Made by a program: the position numbers and the translations under genes
Shown here: positions 1-15,300 of the stretch, piece after piece
Numbering within the stretch: position 1 is the stretch's first letter
Layout of the letters: each line of letters opens with the position of its first letter
The notes under the pieces: model-generated
Told to the model about the DNA's origin: nothing
Seen by the model: the letters and a program-made list of their open reading frames with translations, nothing else
Databases searched by the model: none
NCBI RefSeq assembly: GCF_963662255.1
Contig: NC_085046.1
Coordinates: forward strand, 19,673,620-19,737,619
From: Cinclus cinclus
Lineage: Eukaryota; Chordata; Aves; Passeriformes; Cinclidae
Length of the DNA stretch: 64,000 nucleotides
Direction of reading: 5' to 3'

Positions 1-14
1 CTTAATATTGTTAC

Positions 15-131
15 CGTTTACATTTCTGTATATTCCTATCCAAAAGCCGCTAATCTTGCTTGCATATAAATCTGCATGTTCTGTTAAAAAGTTTGATTCA
101 TCCAGATCTTCTACAGAAGTCAACATTCCAC
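15..131 (-). CDS. MRC1: Gene B exon 26: CTLD8 part 2
   Basis: Encodes [18 protein letters not shown] and [12 protein letters not shown]. 117 bp, the same as gene A exon 27. The donor GTAACA at 14-9 is close to the window edge, so the gene continues beyond it. Confidence 0.88.
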
Positions 132-3100
132 CTATTAAAAAAAAATATCAATGGAAGATTATTAGAGATATCCCCAACAAAGTTACAGCTTTTGAGACAG
201 GTTAAGGTTAATAAAAAAAACCTCTCCTGCTGGTAGGGGGTAAAGAAGAATTTAAATAGAGACCACAAGGTAGTGTTCACCAGTAGGGGAGCAGCACAGA
301 CAGTGAGAGATGTCATATGAAGTGAAGCACAGTGAAGATGTTGGCTTTTAAACACTAGGCAAAGTGCACTCTCTTTTCAAGTGATTGGATGATATAGGAA
401 TTATGAGTGATTATTTATTTATTCTTCATGGTTTGACAGAATAATATGCAGCATGAAATACTGTGCAACAAACAAATCTGCAATTCGAACTGACGTATTA
501 ATTTTGGTGGCAATGTAAGAGTAAGAGGGCTAAGAGGATCTAAAAAGCTATAAACCAAAGTACCCATTTTTCTCTTTCCTGGCCTCTTAAGACAAGGATG
601 AGATAGTTGATGACTCAGCAGCAAAGGTGAAAGAGTGCCAAGGTACTTCTCCTGGTCTTGGCCAGGAACAGATGTCTCCAAGAAGGAGGGAATAATTTTC
701 CCTCCCCAGGCTCTGCAGTCTGCCAGGGAGTCTTGCTGATAGAGCAAGGGCTACCAGGCAGCACATGCAGCCCCTTATGGATCAACCCCTTTCGGATCAC
801 ACAGACTGTGTTAAATATGATTGATTGTTATAATTATATTTACTTTGCCTACTGTGTAGGGAGGGATATGGAAAAGCAGGGATAAGGCCAGAAACAAGTG
901 GGTTATTTCAAATAATATAAAATTTAAGATCTTACTAAAAGGAGAAATTTTGTGAATGAAGAAATATAACAAAAAAACAAGCACAGCTGGAAAAATGAAA
1001 CAAGGAAATCACCTTAAACTCAACATAACTGAAAAGCATATAAAAATAAATAAGACATTTATTCCTCATTTTTAATATTTATAGATTTTGCAATATTACT
1101 TTTCAAGTTTTTTTTCAAGACTTCTTTTTAATGTCAAGACTGAAGTTCTATATTTGGTTAAAAATAATGATTACCTGACTGAATGCACTGAGTCACAGAC
1201 TGAGCCCAGCTCATTTCATTGGCATTGAAGTTATAGCAGTGGCTTTGGAAAGGAATCCAAGATATGTGATCAGATTCAGGACATTGCCCAGTATCCTGGG
1301 GGGGATCAGAAGGAAGTACATCTAAAAGAAATGAGATATTATAAATGCTTTCATTCAGTAAGGATTGAAGTCCTTCATATATAAAATCAAAATAATAAAA
1401 CAACCTTTTCTTAAAAGTATTTAAAGTGTTTTTTTGGGCACAGTGCAAGAATTATCAGTGTCAAAAGTGACAGTGAGGATCAGGACTGGTCAGCTGTGAG
1501 AGGATGACTCAGTGTGAACCTGTGCTCTTCTGTGTTACTAACTAAATCAAATTTAGACTGTCTCAAGGGTATTTGAGTGTTGAAGGATTTTGGTTCTAGT
1601 TTATTTTGTTATAACCAACAAATTTATATGGATAAAAGAAGCATTTAAAAGCAGGAAAAAAACACCCCTAGAAAACTCCAAACTCTCAAGAAGTTCAAGT
1701 AAGTTTTATTTTAAAGAAATATCATATAATAGAAATGTTCCATTCAATATTTTCCTCAAAATAACAATCCTTACATAAAATTTCTGGACATCTTTATATC
1801 CAACAAATCATGGGATAACCTGAGGCTCATTGAATATTTATGTAGTAACCCCTCATTTCCTATGATCAATAACATTATGGAAAGAAACAGCAACATTGTC
1901 GCTTAATACTTGTGTTTTTAAAACAAAAGTTGCAAAGCAACAGCTATGAAGTTCAGAGCATGGCCTAGAAAAGAAATTAAAAAACAACCAGCCAATCAAA
2001 AAACTCCACAAAATCCCCAACCCAACCCAACCCAAAACAAAAACAAAACAAAAACAAACTGAAAAATCCCCAAATAAACTCCGACTTTCCATTAAGTGTG
2101 TGTCACTAAAGCCAACAGATGTTACTCTAACACAAATGATAAAGCAAAAACGCCCAGTCCAATTCTGAGGTTTGCCTGTAGTTTTACTGTGTAGCATCTC
2201 AGTGCTACCTATGGAAACCCTATGAGGTATGACATTTTTTTGGGCCAATAACAGACCCTTTTCTATCAGATACAACTCTTTCTCCTGTATCCATTGTTTG
2301 GAATCTAATAGCAATGAAGTAACAACCAATGTAGGAATGATGTGTATATGTTGAAGAAATGAAATTTATTTTATACTCAGTGGGCTTCATTGATTACAGA
2401 CCTTCCCATAAAACCTCTGTCAGCAAAACATTTTGTATTCTAGACTCAACTTGAAATGCCTGATGTTCCCACAATCTTTATGATCTGTCTGCCTTCTCCC
2501 TTGGCAGCCATCACCCCAGTCCAGTAAAATGGCAAGATCTTGGCTGGTGAATGCCAACTCCATCAAAATAAAACCTTGTCATGAAAAATAAATGTATTGA
2601 CATTACATACTCAGACTTTTTATTCTTAAATATATATATATAAAATATATTAAATATATATATAATATATATATATATTATTCTTAAATATATATATATA
2701 TATATCTTATACTTAGAAATTTTCAATTCAGTCCAAGCAGATAAAGTAGGGTTTCTGCCAGGAAACCAAAAGTCATTGCCATTGCTTACCCTCAGATTTT
2801 TTGCAGACTGGAAGATGTTCCTCATTACAATGTGCTGTTTTCCAGCTCCCAGAGAGTGCTAGATAGACACAGGCTATTTTCTGTTTTGGTTCTCCATAGT
2901 CCCACTCAGAAAAACTTACTTTCCTTTTATTGGTCCATCTATAATATCCGTAATTCTGAAATTGAAACAAACATTTGACATAATTGTTCTAAACTTCATC
3001 TGCTGTTTCAGCTAAATGCAGTTATAGAGGAGCACATTTTCAGAGTTATACAGGCAGCTCAGTTTGTGTGTCTGGGCTAGTACTGTTAAAGTACTGGTTG

Positions 3101-6100
3101 AATCAGGACTCAGCAACACAAAAACCAGACAAAGTAGTATGGCTCCCATGCTGGAACAGCCCATGGAAATGTTTTGAAGGCTAAATAATGCTCCCCAGGG
3201 ACTCAGTCCCTCTTTGGATGAAGTTGTGAGGTGGAATCACCGTCCCAGAAGAGTCAGATCTCCATGAAAAGCATCAAGACCATAAGAACAGGAAACCTGT
3301 GGAAAGCTTAAGTGGAAATGGGTCTCAGAGCTGGCTATCAAACAAGGGCTCTTAAGCTCCAGCAGTTTTGAGGAGAAACATTCTGGAGTAAACTGCAGCT
3401 AGCACTGTGAGGAACCTGAGGAGATTATTATTTTGTATGAAGCAATAGAGAAATATGTTGAGCAGGAATTCTTAACTCTTTGTTTAGCCTTTCTGCCTCC
3501 CCTTTTTTACTTTTCCAGGAAGAATCAGAAGGATTAAAAGGAAGAGCAAAAAGACACAGACAATATATTGCTGACATTAAGAAGGGTAAAGGGATAAGAT
3601 GTGATCTCACTCCAGTGTCTGGCTGTGTGAAGATGCCACATACACAAGGTCGTGCTGAGCTTGGCATCATCAGGCAAAGGACACTCAGTGCCTGGGGAGC
3701 AGGAGGGACCACAAAGCCTGACATTGCAAGATCAAGGGTGGCTTGTTTATAAGTACCAGGGGAATGTCTGGTGATTCAAGCTCAATCAAAATTGAATTTT
3801 AGCTGCATTCTAAATCATATTGCTGCAACTAGAATCAACTTAGGTATCAAGTGGACTTAAACACTATTATTTTGGTTTGGGTAGAGATGACCTCTGGTGT
3901 TGTGCAAGTGGAAGGATTTAATTTAAGTTTGGTGACTACCGATCACTTATATAAGCATTTTTTCTGGTGGTGGGAACAGGGATGGTACTGTTAGAATAGT
4001 GGAAATATGTTTTTTCAGAAACAAGTTCATTTTTTTCAGACAACGTAGACTTCTGAGGGGCTTTATCAGACTGTTGCTGCATCATATAACTGGAAATGCT
4101 ATTTTTGCACAATATTTATTACAAGTATCCCTAGGGATATGAATTTCAGACATGTTTTGCCATGTTGTATATCAGTGTGGAATCACAATTAGTAAAAACA
4201 CTGAATATTTAAGGTGATTATTACTGATGAAAAGCTCATTTTTATTATCAAAGTGATTTAGTCAGATCAAAGAACAATGCAATAGAAACATGATAATTAT
4301 GTGCATTTAGCAACTGCATATTCAGTAGGGAAGCTGAAGCTCAATTTGTCACTCAGACACAGAGCTAATAAAACTGAATATCACTCAAGCACTCCCTCAC
4401 AAAGTGATGAACCTGGATCTCAGTATTCATTACTTCTGGTACAGCAAAGCTTTTACTGATTTCAACCTTCAGGACCTAGCTGGTATAACAAAGAGTGTGT
4501 GCTCAAAGCTCTGTGGTTTGGCCCATGAACCCTTCTGAACCAACACGTAATGGAAAAACTACAGCTGCCAATGATCCTGAGGCACTTGCCCTTCTGACCA
4601 TCTTGGACCTTTTGAGTAGGGTTCACCTGTCCTAAAAATGGCCATCTGAAAGTCTACCAGGTATTCTTAGCTAAGTTTCCAAGATTCACACAAAAGTAGT
4701 AAAGAGGGTCCAGCACCACCAAAGGTTCTCATCCTTCTCCATTGCCAAAAATGGAGTTTAATGATTTAAGACTGATGAAGTCAAAAGATGTGAGACTATC
4801 CACCAGTCCTAGGTTTCTAGATCTGTTCATGCTATAATTCTCCTGCTAATAGTAACAGCATTTAATTTTACTAACTATGAATTTATTAATCTTACCACAT
4901 TGCTGTTGAGCCCAATCCATAAGGGCTCTCCATACTGTGCTGCCTGCAGCAGCAAGAATATATTACTGTAATAATCAAAAATGCTGGCAAGCTCTGAAGA
5001 TTTCTCCTTGCATGCTTTTCTTGCTTCTTCCCAATTCATTTTAGAAGGAATGATTAAATAGCTGTTGTTACCATAATGGACAAAATCGGAATCTGGAGCA
5101 CTTGTGGGGTGAAACAGTTCAGGATCTGTAGGAAAGAGGTAAAAATTTGAAAGGAAGAGGAGAAAACACTGAAAAATTACTAGCTGCTGGATAGCAGTAT
5201 TGCTTTTGTGCAACAGATGAATACAGCATGGCAGCACAAGCATCAAGTAACACCATTTCTTACATAAAACCAAAGAGATTTATTTTAGCGGCAATTTGGA
5301 ATTATTTTAAACTATGGTGTAAAACAAAACATTCAGGGATTAGAGAGAGGCAGAGGATGAGCTGTGTGTATCCGTAGGCACAGACTGACCAGATGAAATT
5401 ATGTGAATACTGGTTCCACCATGATCCTTCCCCCAGAGCTCTCCATATCCCCCCACCTCGGTGCAAGTGAAGTTTTTCCCAGGCATGAGCACAGGATAGG
5501 ATCTTCACACCACTTCAGACCCAAAATAATTTCTTTCTAAGCAAATTTTATGATCATGCTGCTACATCTTTCCCTCCTAGAATGAAGTGAAAAAGAAAAC
5601 TGTATTTGTACCTATAATTATATATGCAGAAGTGGAAGGTGAGGGCCTAGAGCTAGTGATGGGGACAGAAGAAAACACATAAACTTTGTGTTCAGTCACT
5701 GTTGAGGGTGCCCTGGCAATTGATTTTGCTAGTGCCATCTTCATGCAGTTTTCTGCACTTGCATGGGACAGAGCTGTGAATCATCTGACCCAGCTGTGGC
5801 TTCTTCCTCTATTTCAACTTGCTCCCCATCAGTTCCCTGTTTTTGTTCCTGTGGATTCTGCAGTGTAGCTGTGCTCCGGATGTGTCTCCCACCCTAAGGC
5901 TTCATGAAGAAAACTGGAACTTTTGCCCTTCTGAGCATTGCTGTTCCTGTGATATGGAGGCCTTGCTAGAGATTGATGAGCAAACTAATCAGTTTAATTG
6001 GCTTTGGTTAACCCCCAGCTGGAGGTCACTGAGGGATTTGTCTTTTTTTATTGTGTTTGCAAAATGACAGCATTCAGGCACCTATATCTGTGATAATTGG

Positions 6101-6319
6101 ATAAAGCACAGATGACTGCACTTTTCTGTTAATAGACAAAACAGGCATTTTGAAGGCACAGACCTTCTAGGAACCTGATTTGGGCATTTTTCTCATGATT
6201 ATGAAGGTGAATCCTGTCTTCAAAGTGTCTATGTGCCAGGCACCTGATTTAAGTGTGGATGTCTGCAGGGTAGGTGAGGTCAGCTTCTCTGAGTCCAGAC
6301 TGTTCAGTTAATGTTTTGC

Positions 6320-6366
<47 letters not shown>

Positions 6367-9300
6367 AAAAAGTGAAACATAAAACTTACCGCTGTCCATC
6401 TGGCAAACATAGCTTTTGTTATGCTGGCAATCAGTATTTTCCCATAATCCTGCATCATCTACAGATCTTTTTGTCATTGTAATACAATCAGTCTAGGGAA
6501 CAAATAAAAAACGGAATTTTTGCTGATAAAGTGCAAAATTTCCAGCAAAATTATAGAAATAGGTGTGAGGAGAAAAGTTAATAGCTTTCTTATCTAATTT
6601 CCTGACTCTTTTCATGTATTGCTTGTTGGAAATCAAATGCATTCTATTATGCATCTTAAGCAAATGTACTTTCATTGGCAGATTGCTGCAAGAATTTTAG
6701 TCAGTTTATTAAAATTCCTTGGAATGTATTTAAGCTATTTTTACTATGGACTTAATGGAAATCTATATGGAATTTTTTGAAGTTTCATTTGGGTTAACAT
6801 CATACAGGGAAAAAATATAAACCAGAATAAAATCACAACTAGTAACACTGAAGATTTTCACTATATAATAATAATAAAATAAAATATAACAATTATAGAA
6901 AGTATAATTAATTCTAGCAATAAATATTCCTCTTTTGCATTTCCAGACTTTGACAAAGGAATGAGAGTAAACCTAGATTTTAAACAGGCCTATTAATTTC
7001 TGAGTACAGCTTTAAAAATCTGATCTTTGAAATTTCAGTTCTCTTCTGCTTTAAGCTACTAAAGATCAGATCTTAGCTGAGACAGAAGTCATGCTCGTTA
7101 TTCAGACATTGTATGTCATTTATGCCATGCATTTTCTGATTTATTTCTGTTTACCTCTATTGTTATATACTTCCAGTCCACCACTGTGAATTTATCTCTG
7201 AATGGGAATCCTCGGGCCCACTTTGAATAGTCAAAAATGCTTCCATCTGTCCAAAGATATGTACCTTCACTGTTGATGTCACTCAGCCCAATCCACGTTT
7301 CACTGGCAACATCCTTTAGGTGGAAGGTGAGGAAAGCTGATAGAAAATGAATGTAAAAAAATGAAATATAAAGTACCTGAGGAGTTTACTTTCTTCAAAT
7401 TCCATGTAAATCAAATTACAAATAAAACAAAAACCAATCATCTTCTAAATATATTGGAAAATCCAACCTCAGTATTGTTGGGCTGTGAGCTAATGGTAAA
7501 AGAAAAGAATTACAATGGATAATCAAACCCAAGCAGTTTGATTTCAGGGGGGGGAAACAAGAGGGATAAAAAACCATTTTTTATAAAAATTATTTAGGAT
7601 TCTTGGAATATTATAGAAATCAGGGTGAGAAGTAACTTTAAAAAGATTGTCCTTCACAAAGCAGCATCAACTGCAGATATGTAATTTCTGATGGATGTCT
7701 GTTTAGTGTGTAACTTGAATATTTGTGAGCATTTCATGACTATAAACTATTACAATTTATCCCATCTTCCAAGACCATGGGGAACAGATTATTCTATTCC
7801 TTCCACATAAGATGTTTGCCAAAACTTGGGAAGTGTTATAGTATCTCACTCCAGTCTTCCGTCTAGATCAAACACCTCCAGGTCTTCCTTCATAAGTTAT
7901 GGTATTTAAGTCTGGAGGTAGGTTCAGCCTCATCACTAGATGGTGAAATATGTGACTTCATACATGGTACTGTAAGGCTCAGATGTCATACCTTGCACTT
8001 GGTTATTGTGTATAGAGGCCAAATTTCCCCCTAATTCTCTACAAACACTTCTCGCTGCGTGCCAAGTTAGTTTGTCTTCTTCTCTGGATCCAAATATTTT
8101 ATAACACTGTGGAAAGAGTAAGGGATTAGACAGACTCAAGTGTCAGAGGATACTAAAACCATTCATTTGGATTTATTCTGTGCTAGTCCCTGGATACAAA
8201 GAGCTGCAGATGGGAGATCTGCCGAAACACAAATTCTGTCAGCCAGCAAGAAGGAGACCCAGCCAACCCCAGTGATATGTGCACAGCACTTAAAATCCTG
8301 TGGGGTCACTGCTGGGAAAGAGCAGACAACCATCAAAAGATTTGGAGGAACTAAATTACTGAAAAGTAGAATTTTTGAGCGACTGGAATTATTTCTTGAT
8401 TGTGAACATAATTTGGATCAGGTAATAATCTCTCAGTTTTTCAGTTATGTACTACAGATGGAGTGCTAAAACCTGAGCTCATGTGAGAACTCACGGAAGT
8501 GGAACAGTGTCAGGAAGAAGTGCCCTTCTAAATGAGTGTTTTCCCTGAATCCCAGTGTAAAACACTTTTTGTGTATCTTCTGAGATTCAGAAGACATGGT
8601 TTCTCCCTCTTCATTCCCTTTGAATGCATAAAAACTTTTCCTATTGATTGCATTGTGGAATTGATTTGTGGCTTTCCTCTGTTGTTTGTTTGTTGGGGTT
8701 TATTAAAAGTTCATACAGCCAGGTTTTTTTTTGCTTAACTTAGCAGAAAGCAATGCTTGCTTGTCTTTTATATTTGATTTGACATTTATTGCAGTTTGTT
8801 ACTCAGCTTAAGATGAATTGCTGTGATGGCTAATTACTTATGAAAAGCGTGACCTTTCATTTTTTCATCTTTGTTACTCTGAAAAACAGGGTTACATTTA
8901 CAGATAAGGATAGTGGATCAGGATTTCCATGCAGTAAATATGCCTAAAATGAGCAGAAGTGTCTAGAATCTGAAAAGTAACTATGGATAAAGGCACAGAG
9001 ATATTTTTAAAAATTATAATTCTGAACATTCAAATAATTTTTTTATATATATTTAGTTAAAAATGTGCTAGCCTTAAAGTTCATTGCCCTGCTAAGTAGC
9101 ATACTTCTTAGCAAATTGGTGTTTAAAGAGATAGAACATATTTTATGAGAGAAAAGGAATAGTTGGTTTTTTTACCTAGTGCAAATCTGCTTAATATGGC
9201 TGAGATTTATTACTGTACCTTATTGTTAAACAAAAGCCAAGTTTCAGGACATCCTCCCAGAGGTGGAAGTACAGTGGGAGCAAATCCTGAGTAAGTTGAA

Positions 9301-12300
9301 TTTTGTCTTTCACAGATAAAGGCATTTTTAAGAGCACAGCTTATGTCTTTCCAAAAGCCTGTAAAGAAATGGGATACAGGTAGTCATTGTAAAGATTACA
9401 GAATACAGAAAAACTCCAGTGCAACCACTACAGCACTCAGGCTCTGATGGGATTCACAAAGCACAAATGAAACACATTCATCCAAATACACTCCTCTTTC
9501 CTCTGTAATATGTGTCTTTCCTACAAGTGATGACACAGTTACAAACTTGAGTGTGTTCAAATCTAAAGAAATGTCAGTATTGTTGAGCTACCTCTTTGTG
9601 GGGTAACCTAAAATTTAAGTATGCACCAAACATTTTGGATTTTGATACTAAATTTTACCCAAATATTTCTTGGTGATATTTTACTCACCAAAATCTTCTG
9701 ACATTATCACACAGTTTTCATCATTATTTGCAAAATTGGGTTCATTTGGAGCCCAGGCAACATAATTCACTGGGGTGTCATCCAGCCATCTGGAAGAAAC
9801 AAGGGGACAGTGGCTGCCAGACAGACATCTCAGCAGTCATTTAGTCACAAGGTCTGTTTGGGCAGAGGCTAAGCAAGGTATTGACAGTGACCAGAGGGCA
9901 AAGGTTCTGCACGTGCTGGAGAGGTCACAGCACCACTGCTGCTTCTCATCTGTGTGGTGCTGCCACAGTGTGTGGACATCCTTCACATCCCAGAAAGGTG
10001 TCCTCCTGAAAGCCTTCTACAAACAGATTGCTAGAACAAATTTCCTGCCGGAAATTTCAGAAGGTTCTTGGAGTAGATGCTGCTTATGCTTGTTTCCAGC
10101 TCACATAACTTGAACCACTTGGGATTAATTTGGTTTAATCCTTAAATATATGTTTTATCAAAACCTGCTGGGCTTCCTCTGTAGCCACTGGAGATCTAGT
10201 CAGGGTAAATCTCACCCTCGGGCTGATGTCAAAAGTGGATCAGATAAAAAACATCTTAAAATTAGTTGCTTCTGCTCACTACTTATGCAGGGTTGCAATT
10301 CTCACAGTGCAAGGCATAAAGTGAGCTGAGTCTTAGCCAATTTTTATTGGGTTTGTTCTCCCAAATTTGGAAGGAAAATGCATTTCTCTGCTTAAATATA
10401 GAAGAATGTAACACTGGATCTGAGACATATCCTGAAAACTATCCAGAAGTCAGTTGCACAACAGTTTTTAACTTGAAAAAGGAAAGCACACAGGAATGCT
10501 CCCTGAGTTGAAATTACCATCATTTGTTGTCCATTACCAGCTTTCCTTTACTCACCTGATTCTCTGATCAAAGCTGACAACTAAGCCAATGAAATATGAT
10601 TTTCCTCTGTGTTTTGTGTAAATCTAAAATAAAAATAATTAATAGTTAAACACTAAACTGTTCCTCAACATCAAGCAAAAATCTGAAAGCCAAATAAAAA
10701 TGCCTGTGAGGTTTTTTTTTGGGTTTTTTTTTTGTTTTGTTTTGTTTTTTTTTACTTGAGCCTTGTGTAAGAATATTGTAGGCTCAGACTCAGGTTTCAA
10801 GCAGGCAACAGAGAATATATGAAACATCCTGGAATGAGGAACCCACTGGACAGGAAAGCAATTATCACTGCGTTGAACACTACATGTATTAGAAAAGATA
10901 AACAATCTGGGCTTGAACTATCTTTTAATATTTGCATGCCATTTTCCTCTACCTATCAAAAACAAAAGTAACTTTTTAGAGGTCCTGAACAAATCTGCTT
11001 CTCAATAAATAAATAATGTAGGACAAGCTCAGAACTCCAGCCTTGCTAAATATTTAGTATGTTCCCTGTATTTTATCACCTGCTCTGTTTCAAAATTCAA
11101 CTATAATTAATAAGCTTTCTGCTTACATATTGCCACAGAAATCGTCTTTTGCTTTCTTTCTCAATGACAACAAGATCTGCAAAGTTCTTCTGACAAATTC
11201 TCCGTGCTTCCTCCATATGGACATGTTCTTTGCTGAAATAGTACTGCTTATTTTCATATATAATCCATCCATCATTACTGAGTTGATAGTCTGAAATATA
11301 AAGGATCATATGTAATACTTTCCTGTCTGGCCTTTACAGACCAGTCTGAAGACTATACAGTAATCTTTGTGAAAGAGGAAAAAACTTACCAAGTTTGTAG
11401 TTTGCTTCAGGCTTTACCAATGTACCTGTAAAACAGAAGATTTTCATAAGCAACATCTCCAAAAAAATGGATATTTGCTTTATGTAGTTGCACATGCTCT
11501 GTAAAATAGAGAGGGAAAAAAAACAAACCCACAAAGCAAACTTTGAATTGGCTAATGCATTTTCAAGAATTTAGAGCACATACTGCCATATTAAATTGTG
11601 CATAATTTAGAAACATTTAGCTGTGAAAAATATGTACTTTACAGCAATGCATATCCAAAAGCACTATGTAAAAAAATCCAGGATTCACAGTAAATTCGTA
11701 GTAGATTAAATAAACATTACTTTGAAAATTTATTTTAGCATTTTCACTTGACACTCTGTGATTTTTTTTTTATATTCTTGGAACTGGAGCCAAACAACAT
11801 AATCCTATATAGTAAATTCTAAAGCTTACCTACATAGCAGTAGACTATCCACAAGTAATAGAAATTTAATGCTGATTTATTGCTAATGTCAGGTGTAACT
11901 TCCAGTGTGTCAATGAATTCTTCCTTTGCTGGTGACTTGGCTTTTACTAGGACAGTCTGTTTTTATGAATCCTGGGAAGCCAATAGATACCAAGCTCAAG
12001 TTTCTGATCACAGGTTGAACCAGGAGGAATAGCTGTTGCTATTCCCAGAGCCAGCTATAGCCTCTCAAAGGAAGCTCTGCTTTCATATGAATGCCTGTTA
12101 TTTTATACTACTAATTCTCTTAGTTTGCTCCATTGCCACTGTGGTTCAATGGAGTGAAATACAGTATTAAAGAAATGACAGAAATAGTTTGATAAGAAAT
12201 TAGGAAAAAAAAAAAAGAAAAATCAAGTAAAATTATTTTGGGATCATTTAAACACTTTTTAAATTTTTAGTGAACTATAGAACTAAAATTATTTCAATGT

Positions 12301-15300
12301 CTTCATTATTAATTTATATATTTCTGGTCATTTTGATTTATTGTTTAATCCTAACATAACTGTAACATTCATTGTTTTCAGGAAGCTGGAATATCTTTTG
12401 TAAATATGTGCCTTAAGGGAACATGAGAGAATTCACATCTGAGCACGTCTTCTCTCATGTTGATCGTCACATAATCTAGATTCACAATTACAAGGTCAAT
12501 TTCTTGATTTTTTTCTTGCTTTTGAAAGGCCATTCAGAATCAAGATAAACTGATCAGAGTCTTTGTGTCAAGGTTTCTGAGCTTGTCCTGAGTAATCTCA
12601 CCAAGAGCAGAGAGACACATCCATACAAAGCTGCATGCTCAGTGTGCCAGAAAGGGCTGCACAGGATGTGCAGTTTTGAGCTGGTATGCAGAAATCAGGG
12701 CTTGGATGGTGCATTTGTGTGACTAATTTACCAAAGGGGAACAGTGATTCTTCCGTTTTGGTTAAGCAATTTTTCAATGTTACCATGGTGCCTTATTCAC
12801 CCTTCAAGGGTTTTGTTGGCAGAGTAGTCAGTGTTTTTATATAACTGCTTATCCCTTCCCCTTCCTAGTGTGCCTCCTAGTAGCTCCCTGTGCGCATCCA
12901 ACTTTCTCTTCATTTCAAGAAGGTTTTAAAAATCTCCTTCTCCATGGAGATGCATACAAATACTCAGTTTACAACCAGGAAGCAGGGATGTAGAAGCAAG
13001 ACTGAGTAAGCAAAACAAGTTCTTTCATTATCAGCTGTCACTTGAGTTCTTCAGCCCAAGCAGACCTGCTGCTGGTCCATGCCCTGCTGGTGGGCACCCC
13101 AATATCCGTCAGGTCCATTTTGTGAGCCTGACACCAGGTGTGGGAATTTTGGCACTGGGGTCTTTCCAGGCAAAGCTGGTGGGATGCAGGAGTCCATTAA
13201 GGTTACACCAGCCTCCACTTTTGATCAGATTGGGTTTTCTGAGTGGCTGGTTCCTATAATAACTGATCCCTCTCTTGGTTCACATTAGCTGTTGCACAGT
13301 GGGAAGCAAAGCTTCTTCCACTTTTTGTAGAGAGAACTCTAGTATCTTGCATCTACAGCTATCCTGGGTAAGCCTAAGGCAATTAGAAAAAAAGGGAATA
13401 GATAAAAGGAGAGGGGATAAGTACATTTGCTTCACAAATTTATTCAACCCATGGCAGAAAGAGATAAAACTAGAGATGAAGTAATAGGAGCAGTCTAACT
13501 TCCAGCATTCAAGGACAAGAGAAACATTTCAATTCATTCCACATACTTTATGTGCTGCCTTCATTGAAACTAGTTTTAAAATAAACAATTCCCAGTGTCT
13601 TTCTTCATTTCAATTTGTTTAAATCCATACAGTTTGCTTTTTAAGCTTGGGTTTATTGCTCCAATTAAATGGGGAAGTAATAATACCTTTTTTTGTTTCA
13701 CAAATCCAATTAAGTAAATGTTCACAGCGCAAGTCATTCCAGCGCATTTGGGGTGATCTGTTAAACATAACACAATGTTCAAGTTCTTCATAGTTGTTGG
13801 GTTCATTTTCCTCCCAGTTCTCATAAATTACCTGTGTTAGAAGTACATATCAATTACTGTGTGATTCAAGCTGAATAGAAGCAATTGAGATTTTCATCAT
13901 GACAAAATTTCAGATTCTCATCATCTCAAGTACCTTTTTTATGGGACCCATGGGAGTTCAAACAGACCCAAGAGGGCTGTGAAGGTCATGCTGTTCAGGT
14001 TATTTTCCCCACCACTTCCTCAAGAAGGTGCAGAGACTACATGGTATAGAAAACCAAGTGTTTGATGAAAGAAAAACTGATGGGCAGAGAGACTTGTTTT
14101 GTGAAAACTGTCAACAGGGCTTCCCTGTACAATGGTGCCCATTTTGGAAGGCTGTGAAGGTCAAGGGCACAGACTGATGAAGGTGGGATATAACATGGTA
14201 CCAGGGATGAAACACAGGCAATGCTGTGTTAAGACAGTGTACTGCAGCTATTCAGTATATATTCTAAAATATATATTTTCTAAAAGACAGAAAGTCAATT
14301 TTATCCAGCAAATAAAAACTCACAGGGGAGCCATCAATCCAGGCAAATCCTTCATCAGGATTTAAGAGAAACAAACCGATCCAGAAAGCCTGAGTGTTCA
14401 GTCCTTTATCCCTGAAATAATTCATATAATATAGATATATAAGCAAAGAAAGAGAGATATAAATCCTGAAAAGCATAAAAATATCCTGCTTTCTGTCACA
14501 CCTGAGTTGGGAGCTGTGGCCCAAAGCCAAGCTCACTCCCTGCACTCTGTCAGGGAGTTGATAGTGCTCTATGTTGGGCCAAGACTTCTCATATTTAAAA
14601 ATCAGTTAAAATGATGTGGCCCAGAGCCAGCTCAGGCTCCTATCCCTGTGGATGCAGCACAGCTCTTGGTTGTAGTATGAGTTCAAAGACAGAGGCTTTA
14701 GCAAAAGTAAAGCATAAATAAATGTTCATTTAACTAATAAATATAGTGAGAATTGATTTTCAGCTCTTTCCATTTGCTTCTTAGAACTTCCTAAGTAGTT
14801 TAGTTAATATTTAATGCTATCTATCTTGTTGTGCCTATGGACCAGATAAAATTACTATATCAGTCACTGCATAAGACAAAGATTTCCTTCCACAAATAGT
14901 TATACTCTAAAGCAAAGAGACTTAACAGACAAATAAAACCACATTCAGGTGATCACAATACTGAAATATATTTAAAATTAAGAAGGGTGAGGTCACAAGA
15001 ACTTCTCAATAGGAAAGTTTTAAATCTGTTTCAGAAAGTAAACCTCTATTCTTCACTATGTGAAACAGTTTTGGTTAAAGAGCTATATCTTATGTGTCAT
15101 TGACAGGTCTTGACATTATGGAATACAACCAGAATATTGATCTAATTTGAGGGCAAAATAATGTCACAGTTTATACATCATGAGCAAGACATAGCATCTT
15201 TTACAATGCTACCAATGGTTAAATAAAATTAATTACTCTTTTATTTCAGGATTTTTCAGTTTATAGTCAGAAAAATGTCACATTAAGTCCTTGAATTTTG

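Noticed and set aside
6249..6458. Minus-strand frame with a long poly-Cys run
   Set aside because: The Cys run is a translation of the (CAA)n repeat beyond the exon 22 donor, in a frame different from the CTLD6 frame.
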